Source: an uncultured Pelagibacteraceae bacterium (lineage in GTDB: Bacteria; Pseudomonadota; Alphaproteobacteria; Pelagibacterales; Pelagibacteraceae). Taken from it: a stretch of 64,000 nucleotides of DNA. Under the pieces are notes generated by a model, which was given only the letters and a program-made list of their open reading frames with translations, was not told the DNA's origin and made no database searches. Location of the stretch: positions 85,327 to 149,326 of the forward strand of contig CACJEG010000003.1 of NCBI GenBank assembly GCA_902592375.1. Reading direction: 5' to 3'. Both the position numbers and the translations under genes were made by a program. Each line of letters begins with the position of its first letter. Within the stretch, counting starts at the first letter, position 1. Positions 8,871-20,233 of the stretch are shown here, piece by piece.

Positions 8871-11597
8871 CTAATTCAGAGCACAATTAGGTCTATAGCA
8901 AGCTTTTTCTTTAATCTTCCAACAAATCGAACACTTTGATCCTTTTGCTTTTGAAGTGATTGCTGTCGTTTCTATATCATCTTCATAACTAACCTCTGCT
9001 TTTGAAGTAATACAAAGTTCGGAAAAATCTGTTTTTTCTGTAAGATTTTTTAATTTTTTATTTATATTTATTTTTAAATCTGCTTCTAAGCTTGATCCTA
9101 TTTCTTTACTCGCTCTTTTTTCTTCAATGCTTATATTGCAAGTATTTCTGATTTTAATTAATTCGATCCATTTTTTACTAAGTTTTTCATTTTTAAATTT
9201 ATCAGGCAATTCTGGAAATTTTTTAAGATGAATACTTTTTTGATCCTTAAATAATAACCTAAATATTTCTTCGGTAGTAAAAGACAATATAGGAGCAAAC
9301 CATTTTAAAAGAGCGTTTAAAATAATATTAAGTGTCAAAATTGTTGATTTTCTTTTTTTTGAGTCAATGGGATCGCAATAAAGATTATCTTTTCTAATAT
9401 CAAAGTAAAAGGAAGATAAATCAACGGTGCAAAAATTTAACAATTCTTTATACAAATTATGAAAATCGTAATTGCTAAAATATCTTTTAAAATTATTATT
9501 TAATATATAAATTTTATGCAACATTAACTGTTCTAACTCAGGAAATTCATCTATATTTAGTACTTCTAAATTTATTGTTTCAAAATTATCGTTTATATTT
9601 CCAAGCAAATATCTAAAAGTATTTCTAATTTTTCTGTAGGATTCGGCATGTTGATCTAGAATTGAATAATCAATTCTTAAATCCTCAGCATAATTAGATG
9701 ACGCTACCCAAATTCTTAAAATATCTGCACCATACTTTTTTAAGATGTCATCAGGTGCAATTACATTTCCTAATGATTTTGACATCTTTAATCCTTTACC
9801 ATCTACAACGAAACCATGAGATAAAATAGATTCAAATGGTGCTCTACCTCTAGTTCCACATGACTCTAATAATGATGAATGAAACCAACCCCTGTGTTGA
9901 TCAGATCCTTCCAAATACATTGATGCTGGCCATTTTAAGTCATCTCTTTTTTCTAATACAAATGAATGGGTTGAACCACTGTCGAACCAAACCTCAACAA
10001 TATCACTAAGTTTATCGTATTCAGCAGCTTTATATTTTTTTCCTAAAAATCGTTGGGGATCATCTGAAAACCAACAATCAGAACCCTCTTTTTGGTAAAT
10101 AGATGCAATATTATCTATAACCTCATCATCAGCTAAAATTTCTTTTGTTTTTTTATTTATAAAAATTGGAAGAGGTACTCCCCAAACTCTCTGTCTTGAA
10201 ACACACCAATCAGGTCTTGTTTCTATCATTGATTTTAATCTCTCTTTTCCTTTGCTTGGATAAAAAGTGGTTTCATCAATAGCTTTTAATGCTTTATCCC
10301 TTAATTTATGACTTTCCATTGAAATAAACCATTGTGGAGTGGCTCTATGTACAAGTGGAGCCTTGGACCTCCATGAGTGTGGATAAGAGTGAACCAACTC
10401 ACCTTTAAATAATAAATTTTTTTGCTCTTTAAGTTTTTCAATTACAACAGGATTTGCTTTAAAAATATGAATTCCTTCAAACAATTTCACATTGTTAGTA
10501 TATTTTCCATCTCCATCAACTGTTTCTATTGCTTTTATACCGTTATTCAAACAAAGATTAAAGTCATCAGGTCCGTGACTAGGTGCGCAGTGAACTATTC
10601 CAGTTCCTTGCTCAGTTGTTACAAATCTAGCCTCAAGCATTGGGATATCATGGTCATAACCAAGATTTAAGAAAGGGTGATTACAAATAGTATTAATAAA
10701 TTCTTTTCCTTTAAAGGTATGAATTTTTTTATAATTATTTAATTTACACTCTTTAACAACTGACTCTAGTAGAGCGTCTGCAATAACAATTTTTCTATTT
10801 TTAAAATCACTCTCGTCATTTATTTCTAATAATACATAATCAAGAGACTCGTTATATGCTAAAGCTTTATTGGCTGGAATTGTCCATGGTGTTGTTGTCC
10901 AAATAACTATTTCACTTCCAACTAAATCTTTTAAATTAGATGATTTCACTTTAAACGAAGTGTAAATTGTATCTGATTTATGATCTTGATATTCTACCTC
11001 AGCATCTGCAAGCGCAGTTTTTTCAACTGTTGACCATAACACAGGTTTAAAACCTCTATATAAACTTCCTTCCTTTAAAAATTTACCAAGCTCTCTTACA
11101 ATCTGAGCTTCTGCATTAAAGCTCATTGTTGAGTAATAATTTTCCCAATCCCCTACAACACCTAATCTTTTAAATTGAGTTTTGTGAACTTCAATCCACT
11201 TCTCAGCAAATGTTCTACATTCTTTTCTAAACTCTACTATTGGAACTTCGTTTTTGTTTTTTTTACTTTTTTTATACTGTTCCTCAATTTTCCATTCAAT
11301 TGGTAAGCCATGACAATCCCAACCTGGAACATAAATAGAATCTTTTCCATCCATTTGATGAAATTTTACAATTATATCTTTAAGAATTTTATTCAGAGCT
11401 GTCCCCATGTGAATATTTCCATTTGCATAAGGAGGACCATCATGTAGGATAAATTTTTCTCTTCCTTTACTTTCATTTCTTAATTCATCGTAAAGTTTTA
11501 TTTTTTTCCAATATTCAAGAATTTCTGGTTCTCTCGTAGGAAGGTTAGCTTTCATAGAAAAAGCTGTTTTTGGTAGATTTATTTGTGATTTAGTCAT
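8871..11597 (-). CDS. ileS: Isoleucyl-tRNA synthetase
   Basis: IleS charges tRNA-Ile with isoleucine. The 908-residue class I synthetase has the HIGH-type motif GPPYANGNIHMGT around residues 54-66 and the KMSKS loop (GLKMSKSLGN) near residue 605. The long CP1 editing domain between them contains the GTGIVHCAP segment. Near the C-terminus a cysteine cluster (CSICW ... C ... C) forms the zinc-binding end typical of bacterial IleS. It overlaps ribF by 4 bases at its start and leads directly into lspA, so ribF-ileS-lspA-bamF-pgi is likely one transcription unit. Confidence 0.97.
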   Translation of the reverse strand: MTKSQINLPKTAFSMKANLPTREPEILEYWKKIKLYDELRNESKGREKFILHDGPPYANGNIHMGTALNKILKDIIVKFHQMDGKDSIYVPGWDCHGLPIEWKIEEQYKKSKKNKNEVPIVEFRKECRTFAEKWIEVHKTQFKRLGVVGDWENYYSTMSFNAEAQIVRELGKFLKEGSLYRGFKPVLWSTVEKTALADAEVEYQDHKSDTIYTSFKVKSSNLKDLVGSEIVIWTTTPWTIPANKALAYNESLDYVLLEINDESDFKNRKIVIADALLESVVKECKLNNYKKIHTFKGKEFINTICNHPFLNLGYDHDIPMLEARFVTTEQGTGIVHCAPSHGPDDFNLCLNNGIKAIETVDGDGKYTNNVKLFEGIHIFKANPVVIEKLKEQKNLLFKGELVHSYPHSWRSKAPLVHRATPQWFISMESHKLRDKALKAIDETTFYPSKGKERLKSMIETRPDWCVSRQRVWGVPLPIFINKKTKEILADDEVIDNIASIYQKEGSDCWFSDDPQRFLGKKYKAAEYDKLSDIVEVWFDSGSTHSFVLEKRDDLKWPASMYLEGSDQHRGWFHSSLLESCGTRGRAPFESILSHGFVVDGKGLKMSKSLGNVIAPDDILKKYGADILRIWVASSNYAEDLRIDYSILDQHAESYRKIRNTFRYLLGNINDNFETINLEVLNIDEFPELEQLMLHKIYILNNNFKRYFSNYDFHNLYKELLNFCTVDLSSFYFDIRKDNLYCDPIDSKKRKSTILTLNIILNALLKWFAPILSFTTEEIFRLLFKDQKSIHLKKFPELPDKFKNEKLSKKWIELIKIRNTCNISIEEKRASKEIGSSLEADLKININKKLKNLTEKTDFSELCITSKAEVSYEDDIETTAITSKAKGSKCSICWKIKEKACYRPNCALN

Positions 11598-12517
11598 TTA
11601 ATCTTCTTTGCAATATTTAAATCTTTTTTAATTTGTGCTTTTAATTGATTAACATTATTAAATTTTTTTTCTTTCCTAATAAACTTTAAAAACTCTACTG
11701 ATAAAAGTTTATTATAAAGATTTCCAGAAAAATTAAATAAATGAACTTCTAATAATATTTTTTTTTGATTAAATGTTGGTCTGTATCCAAGATTAGCAAT
11801 TCCTTTAAGATATTTATCACTATTTTTTCTCAAAATCTTGACGGCATAAACTCCTGGTTTTGCTAAAACATAATCACCGATGTCTATGTTGCAAGTTGGA
11901 AATCCAATTTTTTTTCCTACTTGTCTTCCCTTTTTCACCACTCCTTGTATCGCCCAGTTTCTTTTTAAAAGATTATTGGCTTTGTCCAATAGACCTTTTT
12001 CTAAAAGATTTCTTATTAAAGATGATGATACAATCTTTTTACTTTTTAGTAATGGTTCTGGTTTAACAACTTTATAATTAAACAATTGTTCGTATTTTTT
12101 TAATAACTTAACATTTCCTTCTCTTTTATTTCCAAACCTAAAATTATTGCTAACAAATATAAATTTAGAACTTAATTTTTTATTTAAAATCTGAGTAATA
12201 AAGTTTAACGCTTTAGTTTTTGAAAATTTTTTATCAAATTTTTTTGTAATAACAAAATCTACTTTTAAATTACTAAGTAATTTAATTTTTTGATCAATAT
12301 TAGAAAGTCTAAAATTTTTTAATTTTTTATTGAAAAACATTTTTGGCATTGGATCAAAATTTACAACACCAATCTTTAAATTATATTTTTTCTTATATGA
12401 TTTTGCTAATTGAAATAATTTTTGATGTCCTAAATGCAAACCATCAAAATTACCAATTAGAATAATTGATCCTTTGTGTAATTTTTTAATATTAAAATTT
12501 CTATAATGTTTTACCAT
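11594..12517 (-). CDS. ribF: Bifunctional riboflavin kinase / FAD synthetase
   Basis: RibF converts riboflavin to FMN and then FAD. The 307-residue protein has an N-terminal nucleotidyltransferase (FAD synthetase) domain with the GNFDGLHLGH motif at residues 22-31 and a SSS-x-IR segment near residue 167. The C-terminal riboflavin kinase domain has VVKKGRQ-x-GKKIGFPT around residues 194-209, GV-x-AVK and LEVHLF-x-F. Length matches the family. It overlaps the upstream HAD gene by 7 bases and ileS by 4. No FMN riboswitch precedes it. This window contains several FAD users (XdhA, the renalase-like flavoprotein). Confidence 0.93.
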   Translation of the reverse strand: MVKHYRNFNIKKLHKGSIILIGNFDGLHLGHQKLFQLAKSYKKKYNLKIGVVNFDPMPKMFFNKKLKNFRLSNIDQKIKLLSNLKVDFVITKKFDKKFSKTKALNFITQILNKKLSSKFIFVSNNFRFGNKREGNVKLLKKYEQLFNYKVVKPEPLLKSKKIVSSSLIRNLLEKGLLDKANNLLKRNWAIQGVVKKGRQVGKKIGFPTCNIDIGDYVLAKPGVYAVKILRKNSDKYLKGIANLGYRPTFNQKKILLEVHLFNFSGNLYNKLLSVEFLKFIRKEKKFNNVNQLKAQIKKDLNIAKKIK

Positions 12518-13329
12518 TTTAAATCTGATTGAATAAAATTAACTATCGCTTCATACTCTTTTGAAACATCTTGAATACCTTTATTTTTTATTTCATTTCT
12601 ATGTATTCCATTACTAATTAATAAAGAATCATAATTTAAAAGATTTGCACCTTTAATATCGGTATTTAAATTATCACCAATCGCTAATATTTTCTTATTT
12701 TTATTATTAATTGACTGATTATAAACCTCTGGATGGGGTTTTCCAAAATATACTACTTCTCCACCCATTTTTTCAAAAACCATTGCGACAGAACCTGCGC
12801 ATAACTCTCTAACTTCACCACGATCAACAATTAAATCTGGATTTGTGCAAATCATTTTTTTGGTAATATGTTTTTCAAGTAAATCTTTATAAAATTTTAA
12901 ATCCTTATCATGATCATCAAATAATCCTGTACACAATAAATATTCACTATCACTAATATCTTCACACTTATTTTTCTCAAATAAATAAAATAAATCAAAA
13001 TCCCTTGGTGGACCTATGTGATAAAACTTTTTCGATAAGTACGATTTTTTCAAATAATTTAGAGCTGCCTCTCCTGAGGTAAATACGTGATCTCTGAGTA
13101 CTTTATCCATGCCCATCTTTTCTAAAAAATTTTGAACAGTTTTATTTGGTCTTGGGGCGTTTGTTAAAAGTACTAACATTTTCTTTTTTTTTAATAGTTC
13201 GTTCAAAACAACTATTGCCTTTTCATGAAGATTAACCCCATTATGAACAACACCCCATAAGTCTATATAAAAAAGATCATAATTATCAGCAATTGATTGT
13301 AAGCCATTAAAATCTAAATTTTTGGTCAT
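12511..13329 (-). CDS. HAD-superfamily class IIA sugar-phosphate phosphatase-like protein
   Basis: This 272-residue protein belongs to the HAD hydrolases with a class IIA cap (NagD-like, the group annotated as TIGR01459). The motif I aspartate is in DLWGVVHNG (D23 onward), motif II is LTNAPRP near residue 57, and the C-terminal motif IV region is ILAIGDNLNTDIKGA with GKPHPEVY before it. Family members dephosphorylate small sugar phosphates or nucleotides, but the substrate cannot be read from the sequence. It starts the minus-strand run with ribF and ileS and diverges from groES, so its promoter lies in the 130-base gap before groES. Confidence 0.8.
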   Translation of the reverse strand: MTKNLDFNGLQSIADNYDLFYIDLWGVVHNGVNLHEKAIVVLNELLKKKKMLVLLTNAPRPNKTVQNFLEKMGMDKVLRDHVFTSGEAALNYLKKSYLSKKFYHIGPPRDFDLFYLFEKNKCEDISDSEYLLCTGLFDDHDKDLKFYKDLLEKHITKKMICTNPDLIVDRGEVRELCAGSVAMVFEKMGGEVVYFGKPHPEVYNQSINNKNKKILAIGDNLNTDIKGANLLNYDSLLISNGIHRNEIKNKGIQDVSKEYEAIVNFIQSDLKW

Positions 13330-13396
13330 ATTTTAAGGTATAAACCATAAAATCCCGAATTTACTAGCAATATTAATATCCTAAAGATTTTCTGAT

Positions 13397-13424
13397 CTTG
13401 AAATAGACGGTGAAATATCTATAT
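13397..13424 (+). promoter_or_regulatory. Candidate RpoH (sigma-32 type) promoter for groESL
   Basis: CTTGAA at 13397-13402 is followed after 14 bases by ATCTATAT at 13417-13424. Known sigma-32 promoters have CTTGAA, a spacer of about 13-15 bases, and a C-rich -10 box ending in ATnT. The -10 box here is only a partial match, but the same arrangement and spacing recurs upstream of hsp20. No CIRCE inverted repeat is visible in this gap. Confidence 0.6.
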
Positions 13425-13461
13425 GAAGCTCATATTTATAAAGATTTATTAAGGAGAATTT

Positions 13462-13752
13462 ATGAAGTTTAAACCGTTACATGACAGAGTTTTAATTGAA
13501 GTATTAGATGGCAGTGAAAAAACTGCTGGAGGAATAATTATCCCTGACACAGCTCAAGAAAAACCTCAAGAAGGAAAAGTTGTTGCTGTAGGTGGTGGTG
13601 CAAAAACTGAAGATGGAAAAATAATTCCAATGGATGTTAAGGTTGGTGATAAAGTTTTATTTGGCAAATGGTCAGGAACTGAAGTCAAAATTAATGGTAA
13701 AGAATACAGCATAATGAAAGAGTCTGACATTATGGGTATTTCAGGTAAGTAA
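13462..13752 (+). CDS. groES: Co-chaperonin GroES
   Basis: GroES is the heptameric lid of the GroEL folding chamber. The 96-residue protein begins with [12 protein letters not shown] and carries the mobile-loop region with [19 protein letters not shown] (about residues 20-38), followed by [14 protein letters not shown]. Length is normal. A good Shine-Dalgarno sequence (AAGGAG, 13451-13456) precedes the ATG. It is followed after 22 bases by groEL with its own ribosome binding site, and a heat-shock-type promoter lies about 40-65 bases upstream of the start. Confidence 0.98.
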   Translation: MKFKPLHDRVLIEVLDGSEKTAGGIIIPDTAQEKPQEGKVVAVGGGAKTEDGKIIPMDVKVGDKVLFGKWSGTEVKINGKEYSIMKESDIMGISGK

Positions 13753-13762
13753 TTTAATTTAA

Positions 13763-15436
<1,674 letters not shown>

Positions 15437-15446
15437 TACGTTTCCA

Positions 15447-15464
15447 TTTAGAGAACACTCTAAA
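15447..15464 (+). other. Small hairpin in the groEL 3' untranslated region
   Basis: TTTAGAG and CTCTAAA form a perfect seven-base-pair stem around an AACA loop, just after the groEL stop. There is no T-run after it, so it is not itself a terminator. It may protect the mRNA 3' end or be a processing site. It lies about 20 bases before the true terminator hairpin. Confidence 0.45.
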
Positions 15465-15485
15465 ACATAAACTCAACAAAATTAG

Positions 15486-15520
15486 AACCCCCTGGAACGA
15501 AAGTTTCGGGGGTTTTTTTT
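15486..15520 (+). terminator. Intrinsic terminator of groESL
   Basis: AACCCCC and GGGGGTT enclose an inner GGAAC / GTTTC stem (one bulged T, one G-U pair) with a GAAA tetraloop, directly followed by eight T residues. This is one of the strongest GC-rich hairpins in an otherwise AT-rich window and ends the chaperonin operon. Confidence 0.92.
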
Positions 15521-15542
15521 AGGAACAAATTGTATTATTTTT

Positions 15543-17573
15543 TCATTCATTTTCTATTTTTTTTATTATATCCATAATTAAATTATTTATCATTTCGGCA
15601 CCTTTTAGGGATGGATGATCATCATCAGAATAAAATATATTTTCCTCATCATGAGTTACGCATCTACCTTTAATAACAGTATTACAAAATAATTTGTGAG
15701 GGTAAACTCTATAAATATTTTTATTTATTAAACTGTCTAGGAGATTAAATGAACTTTTGGTTCTATCAACATAAACACTATAAGAAGTTGTTAAATAATC
15801 ATTTTCCATCTCATTGCCCTTTTTACGATATTTTTTTATTATTTCATTGGGCACAGAATAACCTACCTCAGGTATTGGATAAACAATTATAACTTTATTG
15901 TTATTTTTTAAAATATCGGAAACAAAGTTTCTTAAAGAATTTTCTATTTCACTTTTATTTAATTTATAATCAAATTTATTTCCTTCTTTTCCACCAGTTT
16001 CAATGTATCCTTCTTTATTATCGAAATATAGCTCTGTTAAATATAAGGGAAATCTTCCTGCAATAATAACTATTGAATTTGTCGTTTTTTTAAAAAATTT
16101 ATTTTCTTGATTTAAAGTTTCATTATTACAAAATTTATGTTTTTTATTAGTAAATCTATTAACATAATTAACATCTCTAAAGTTAAAACAAGTTTTATAA
16201 GTTGTTATGAAATTATAATCTTTATTTTGTAATTTTTTGTATAAATCAAATGATAAAGATCCAGCATGACTATCACCAAATAAAATAATTTTGCTATTTT
16301 TTTCATTGAAAAATTCACATGGTTTTTTACTATTCATGCATGTTCCGTTATAATCTTTAGTATTAATTTTAGGCTTTAGCTTGCCCCAGGGATTTTCAAC
16401 ATCAATTGACGATAATAATATTTGAGGGAACCTATTTTTGAAACCATTTTTTATAATATTTAAAGTATTAAAACTTACTAATATAAAAATAAAAAGTAAT
16501 ATGATATAAACTAATATATTCATTTTATTTTTTTTATCTCGCGCAGGTTTCTCAATTAAAAAATAGCTTAACAAGGATAATATGATTATTAAAACTATAC
16601 ACTCTAACTTTTCATATTCTGAGATGTTAAAATTTTTAATTCTTGCAAATGCAAAAACTGGATAATGCCAAAGATATAAAGAATATGAAATTAAGCCAAT
16701 TCCAACAATAAACTTTGTTGAAAGGATCTTTGTAATTAATTCATCTCTCTTTGAAAACCATATAATTAAACAAACACCTAAGACTGGTGATAATGTGTAA
16801 ATAGATGGATGAAACCTATCATCAAAAAAAATAATTGCATGAATGATCAAGATCAATCCAATGGTAGGCAAAATTAAACCTAGCCTATTGTTTCTGTTTC
16901 TATATCCAAGTTTAATTTCAAAATATGATAAAATTGAACCTGCTAACAATTCCCAACCTCTTGATGTTAAATTATAAAAATTAAATGAAGGATGATTTTT
17001 ATTGCCCCAATCGGCTAAACCTAAACTAATAATAAATCCAAATATTAAAATAAAAATTAAATATTTTTTAAAATATTTAAATGAAACCAAAAAGACTATT
17101 GGAAATAATATATAAAATTGTTCTTCAATGGATAGAGACCAGGTATGTAAAAATGGTTTTAACAGTTCACTTTCAGCACCATAACGACCACCTGAATACC
17201 AGAAATAAAAATTTGAGCTAAATCCAATTGAATAAAGAATGGATTTTGAAAAATCTATGAAAATAGTTGGTCTCATATATAACCAAGCAAATGGAAGAGA
17301 TGCCAACATTACAAATAACAAAGCAGGCAGTATTCGTCTTATTCTTCTTTCATAAAAATTCTTAAAAGAAAATGAACCCTTTATAAATAGTTCTTTAAAA
17401 ATAATTGATGAAATTAAATAACCAGATATCACAAAAAATATATCAACTCCTATAAACCCACCCTTAAAAGATTTATGGCCTAATATATTTATTTGAGAGT
17501 GATACAGAATCACCGCAATAACTGCGACTCCTCTTAAACCATCTATCTCTGGGCGATAAGTAAGTTTCATCAA
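15543..17573 (-). CDS. OafA/YrhL-type membrane acyltransferase fused to an SGNH domain
   Basis: This 676-residue protein has two parts. Residues 1-370 form an acyltransferase-3 membrane domain, with the N-terminal YRPEIDGLRGVAV motif, FFVISGYL near residue 50, the RRIRRILPA block and about ten hydrophobic helices. The C-terminal part is an SGNH-hydrolase-like domain. Its nucleophile block GDSHAG is near residue 431 and its D-x-x-H block (DDHPSL) near residue 650. Such proteins O-acetylate lipopolysaccharide or other surface glycans, carrying acetyl groups across the inner membrane. The target glycan is unknown. It stands alone on the minus strand between groEL and typA and could belong to a strain-variable surface locus. 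Confidence 0.86.
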   Translation of the reverse strand: MMKLTYRPEIDGLRGVAVIAVILYHSQINILGHKSFKGGFIGVDIFFVISGYLISSIIFKELFIKGSFSFKNFYERRIRRILPALLFVMLASLPFAWLYMRPTIFIDFSKSILYSIGFSSNFYFWYSGGRYGAESELLKPFLHTWSLSIEEQFYILFPIVFLVSFKYFKKYLIFILIFGFIISLGLADWGNKNHPSFNFYNLTSRGWELLAGSILSYFEIKLGYRNRNNRLGLILPTIGLILIIHAIIFFDDRFHPSIYTLSPVLGVCLIIWFSKRDELITKILSTKFIVGIGLISYSLYLWHYPVFAFARIKNFNISEYEKLECIVLIIILSLLSYFLIEKPARDKKNKMNILVYIILLFIFILVSFNTLNIIKNGFKNRFPQILLSSIDVENPWGKLKPKINTKDYNGTCMNSKKPCEFFNEKNSKIILFGDSHAGSLSFDLYKKLQNKDYNFITTYKTCFNFRDVNYVNRFTNKKHKFCNNETLNQENKFFKKTTNSIVIIAGRFPLYLTELYFDNKEGYIETGGKEGNKFDYKLNKSEIENSLRNFVSDILKNNNKVIIVYPIPEVGYSVPNEIIKKYRKKGNEMENDYLTTSYSVYVDRTKSSFNLLDSLINKNIYRVYPHKLFCNTVIKGRCVTHDEENIFYSDDDHPSLKGAEMINNLIMDIIKKIENE

Positions 17574-17709
17574 TTATCTAAATATCAGAAAAAAACATTT
17601 AATTTTAAAAAAAGATTAATAAATTCAATATTTTAAAAAAATTTTCAAGCCAGTTATGAGTTTTTTTGAGTTTTAATATCCTTTTAAATATGTATAAGAG
17701 CCAGAATTT

Positions 17710-19536
17710 ATGAATAATAATATCAGAAACATCACAATCATAGCCCATGTTGATCATGGTAAAACTACTCTAATTGACAATTTAATGAAACAAAGTGGTT
17801 CATTTAGAGATAATGAAATTATTGAAGAAAGATTAATGGACTCTGGTGAGCTTGAAAAAGAAAGAGGAATTACAATTTTAGCTAAACCAGCTTCAATAAA
17901 TTGGAACAATTCAAGAATAAATATAATTGATACCCCAGGCCATAGAGATTTTGCTGCAGAAGTTGAAAGAGTTTTAAGTATGGCAGACGGAGCACTGTTA
18001 TTAATTGACTCTGCAGAAGGTGTTATGCCTCAAACAAAATTTGTATTATCAAAAGCACTTAAACAAGGATTAAAGCCAATTGTTGTTATTAATAAATTAG
18101 ATAAAGCTGATCAGAGAGCTAATGAAGTTCTAGATGAAACATTTGATTTATTTGTTAGCTTAGATGCAAATGAAGAACAATTAGATTTTCCAGTTCTGTA
18201 CGCAAGTGGAAGATCAGGTTGGGCTGATCATGAAGTTGATGGTCCAAGAGAAAATTTAAATCCTCTATTAGATTTAATTGTTGATCATGTGAAACCTGCT
18301 GAACTTGATAAAACTAAACCTTTTGCAATGTTATCAACACTGCTTTATGCAGATAGTTTTTTAGGAAGAAGTTTAGTTGGAAGAATTACTCAAGGCACTG
18401 CGAAAGCTAATCAATCTATAAAAGCAATTAATTTAAATGGTGAAAAAGTTGATGAAGGAAAGTTAACAAAAATTTTTAGATATGAAGGAACAAAAAAAGT
18501 TCCAATAGATGTTGGCGAGGCTGGAGATATTGTAGTTATTGCTGGGTTAGAAAAAGCAAACGTTGCCGATACAATATGTGACCTAGAGGTAAATGAACCA
18601 ATTCCCGCTACACCGATAGATCCTCCTACAATGTCAATTACAATTACTGTAAATACTTCACCTTTGGCTGGAACTGAAGGTAAAAAATTAACCAGCACGC
18701 AAATACGAGATAGATTATTTCAAGAGGCACAAAATAATGTTGGTATTACGTTTTCAGAAAACGAAGGTAAAGACTCTTTTGTTGTAAGCGGTAGAGGTGA
18801 GTTAATGTTAGAAATTCTTCTAACTCAAATGAGAAGAGAGGGTTTTGAAATGACAGTAAGCCCTCCGAAAGTATTATATAAAATTGATCAAAGTGGAAAT
18901 AAACTTGAGCCAATTGAGGAAATTACAATGGATCTTGATGAAGAATATTCATCAAAAGTTATAGATTCTATGAACAGAAGAAAAGGTAAACTAATAGAAT
19001 TAAAAGATACTGGAACTAACAAAAAAAGATTAATTTTTCATGCACCTACTAGAGGCTTAATGGGATACACAAGTAGATTTCTTACACTTACAAAAGGAAA
19101 TGGGGTGATCAACAGAATATTTCATAGCTATGGTCCTTATGAAGGAGAAATGGAAGGTAGAAGAAATGGAGCTTTAATCTCGATGGAACAAGGAAAAGCT
19201 GTTGCATTCGCAATCTTTAACTTACAAGCACGAGGAGAAATGTTTGTTACACATAACGACTCTGTTTATCCTGGAATGATCGTAGGTCTTTCACCTAAAC
19301 CAGGTGACATGATAATCAATGTTATGAAAGGTAAAAAGTTAACAAATATGAGAACTCAGGGCACAGATGAGAATGTTGTACTTACACCTGTAAGAAAAAT
19401 GTCAATTGCAGAACAATTAAGTATGCTTAATACAGATGAAGCTTTAGAGATAACTCCAGACTCATGTAGATTGAGAAAAGCAATTCTTGATCCACACGAA
19501 AGAAAGAAAAGCGAAAAAGCTTCAGCTGCAGCCTAA
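17710..19536 (+). CDS. typA: Ribosome-associated GTPase TypA/BipA
   Basis: TypA is a translational GTPase related to EF-G that binds the ribosome and assists 50S assembly and stress adaptation. The 608-residue protein has the G1 loop AHVDHGKT (residues 12-19), a G2 region in RGITI, G3 DTPGH (about residue 75) and G4 NKLDKAD (about 127). The C-terminal half carries the TypA-specific segment with PTRGLMGYTSRF. Length fits the family. It is divergent from the acyltransferase gene over 136 bases and overlaps the convergent YczE-like gene by 4 bases. No strong Shine-Dalgarno sequence precedes the start. Confidence 0.96.
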   Translation: MNNNIRNITIIAHVDHGKTTLIDNLMKQSGSFRDNEIIEERLMDSGELEKERGITILAKPASINWNNSRINIIDTPGHRDFAAEVERVLSMADGALLLIDSAEGVMPQTKFVLSKALKQGLKPIVVINKLDKADQRANEVLDETFDLFVSLDANEEQLDFPVLYASGRSGWADHEVDGPRENLNPLLDLIVDHVKPAELDKTKPFAMLSTLLYADSFLGRSLVGRITQGTAKANQSIKAINLNGEKVDEGKLTKIFRYEGTKKVPIDVGEAGDIVVIAGLEKANVADTICDLEVNEPIPATPIDPPTMSITITVNTSPLAGTEGKKLTSTQIRDRLFQEAQNNVGITFSENEGKDSFVVSGRGELMLEILLTQMRREGFEMTVSPPKVLYKIDQSGNKLEPIEEITMDLDEEYSSKVIDSMNRRKGKLIELKDTGTNKKRLIFHAPTRGLMGYTSRFLTLTKGNGVINRIFHSYGPYEGEMEGRRNGALISMEQGKAVAFAIFNLQARGEMFVTHNDSVYPGMIVGLSPKPGDMIINVMKGKKLTNMRTQGTDENVVLTPVRKMSIAEQLSMLNTDEALEITPDSCRLRKAILDPHERKKSEKASAAA

Positions 19537-20180
19537 TCAAAAGTTTTATCAACTAAATAAAGTCCTAACGCAACACAAGGACCTATGCCAAATGCAAACA
19601 ATAATGTTCCAATCCCTACTGTTCCTCCTAAATACCATCCAATACTAACAACTGAAATTTCTAATGTTGCTCTTACAACAGCTATAGGAAAATTAGTTAA
19701 TTTTTGTAATCCTATCATAAGTCCATCTCTAGGGCCGGCTCCTAAATTTGATACTAAGTAAATACCCCCACCTATTCCAACTGTAATTACAGAAATTACA
19801 GCTAATAATAATTGATAAATATAATTTGATGGTGTTGGAACATATTTGATACAAAGATCAATCATAATTGCAATTATCAAAGCATTAAATATTGTACCCA
19901 TCCCTGGTTTTTGCCCGAGTGGAATCCATAAAATTAAAACAGCAATACTTATTAATAATGTAATAGTTCCAATACTTAAATTAATATTTAAGGAAATACC
20001 TTGGGCTAAAACACTCCAAGGAGAGGCTCCTGTGAATGAAACAATTAATAATCCTTCACCTAATCCAAATAAAGACAAACCAAAACATAAGAAAAAAAAT
20101 GTAGAAAACTTTGGTTTAAAATTAAATGGTTTTTCTGAGCTCCATTTTACTTTTGGAATTTTTTTTATTTTTAAAAACAT
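19533..20180 (-). CDS. YczE/YitT-like integral membrane protein
   Basis: This 215-residue protein has about five hydrophobic helices after a short cytoplasmic N-terminus. The motifs GASPWSVLAQG (about residues 50-60) and LGAGPRDGLMIGLQ (about 145-158) are characteristic of the YczE-like family of predicted membrane proteins. Their function is not firmly established; some members have been linked to small-molecule export or regulation. It is convergent with typA (4-base overlap) and divergent from the secreted DUF6134-like gene. I assign no substrate. Confidence 0.72.
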   Translation of the reverse strand: MFLKIKKIPKVKWSSEKPFNFKPKFSTFFFLCFGLSLFGLGEGLLIVSFTGASPWSVLAQGISLNINLSIGTITLLISIAVLILWIPLGQKPGMGTIFNALIIAIMIDLCIKYVPTPSNYIYQLLLAVISVITVGIGGGIYLVSNLGAGPRDGLMIGLQKLTNFPIAVVRATLEISVVSIGWYLGGTVGIGTLLFAFGIGPCVALGLYLVDKTFD

Positions 20181-20233
20181 AATTATAATAAGCTATATCT
20201 ATTAATGAAAAATTCTAATATTGTAATCAGCAA

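Noticed and set aside
11860-12077. Two overlapping plus-strand open frames inside ribF
   Set aside because: They lie wholly within a well-supported gene on the other strand and resemble no protein family.
17574-17709. Promoter for typA in the 136-base divergent gap
   Set aside because: Candidate -35 and -10 boxes (TTGAGT and TATAAG) are spaced by 21 bases, and many equal alternatives exist in this AT-rich stretch.
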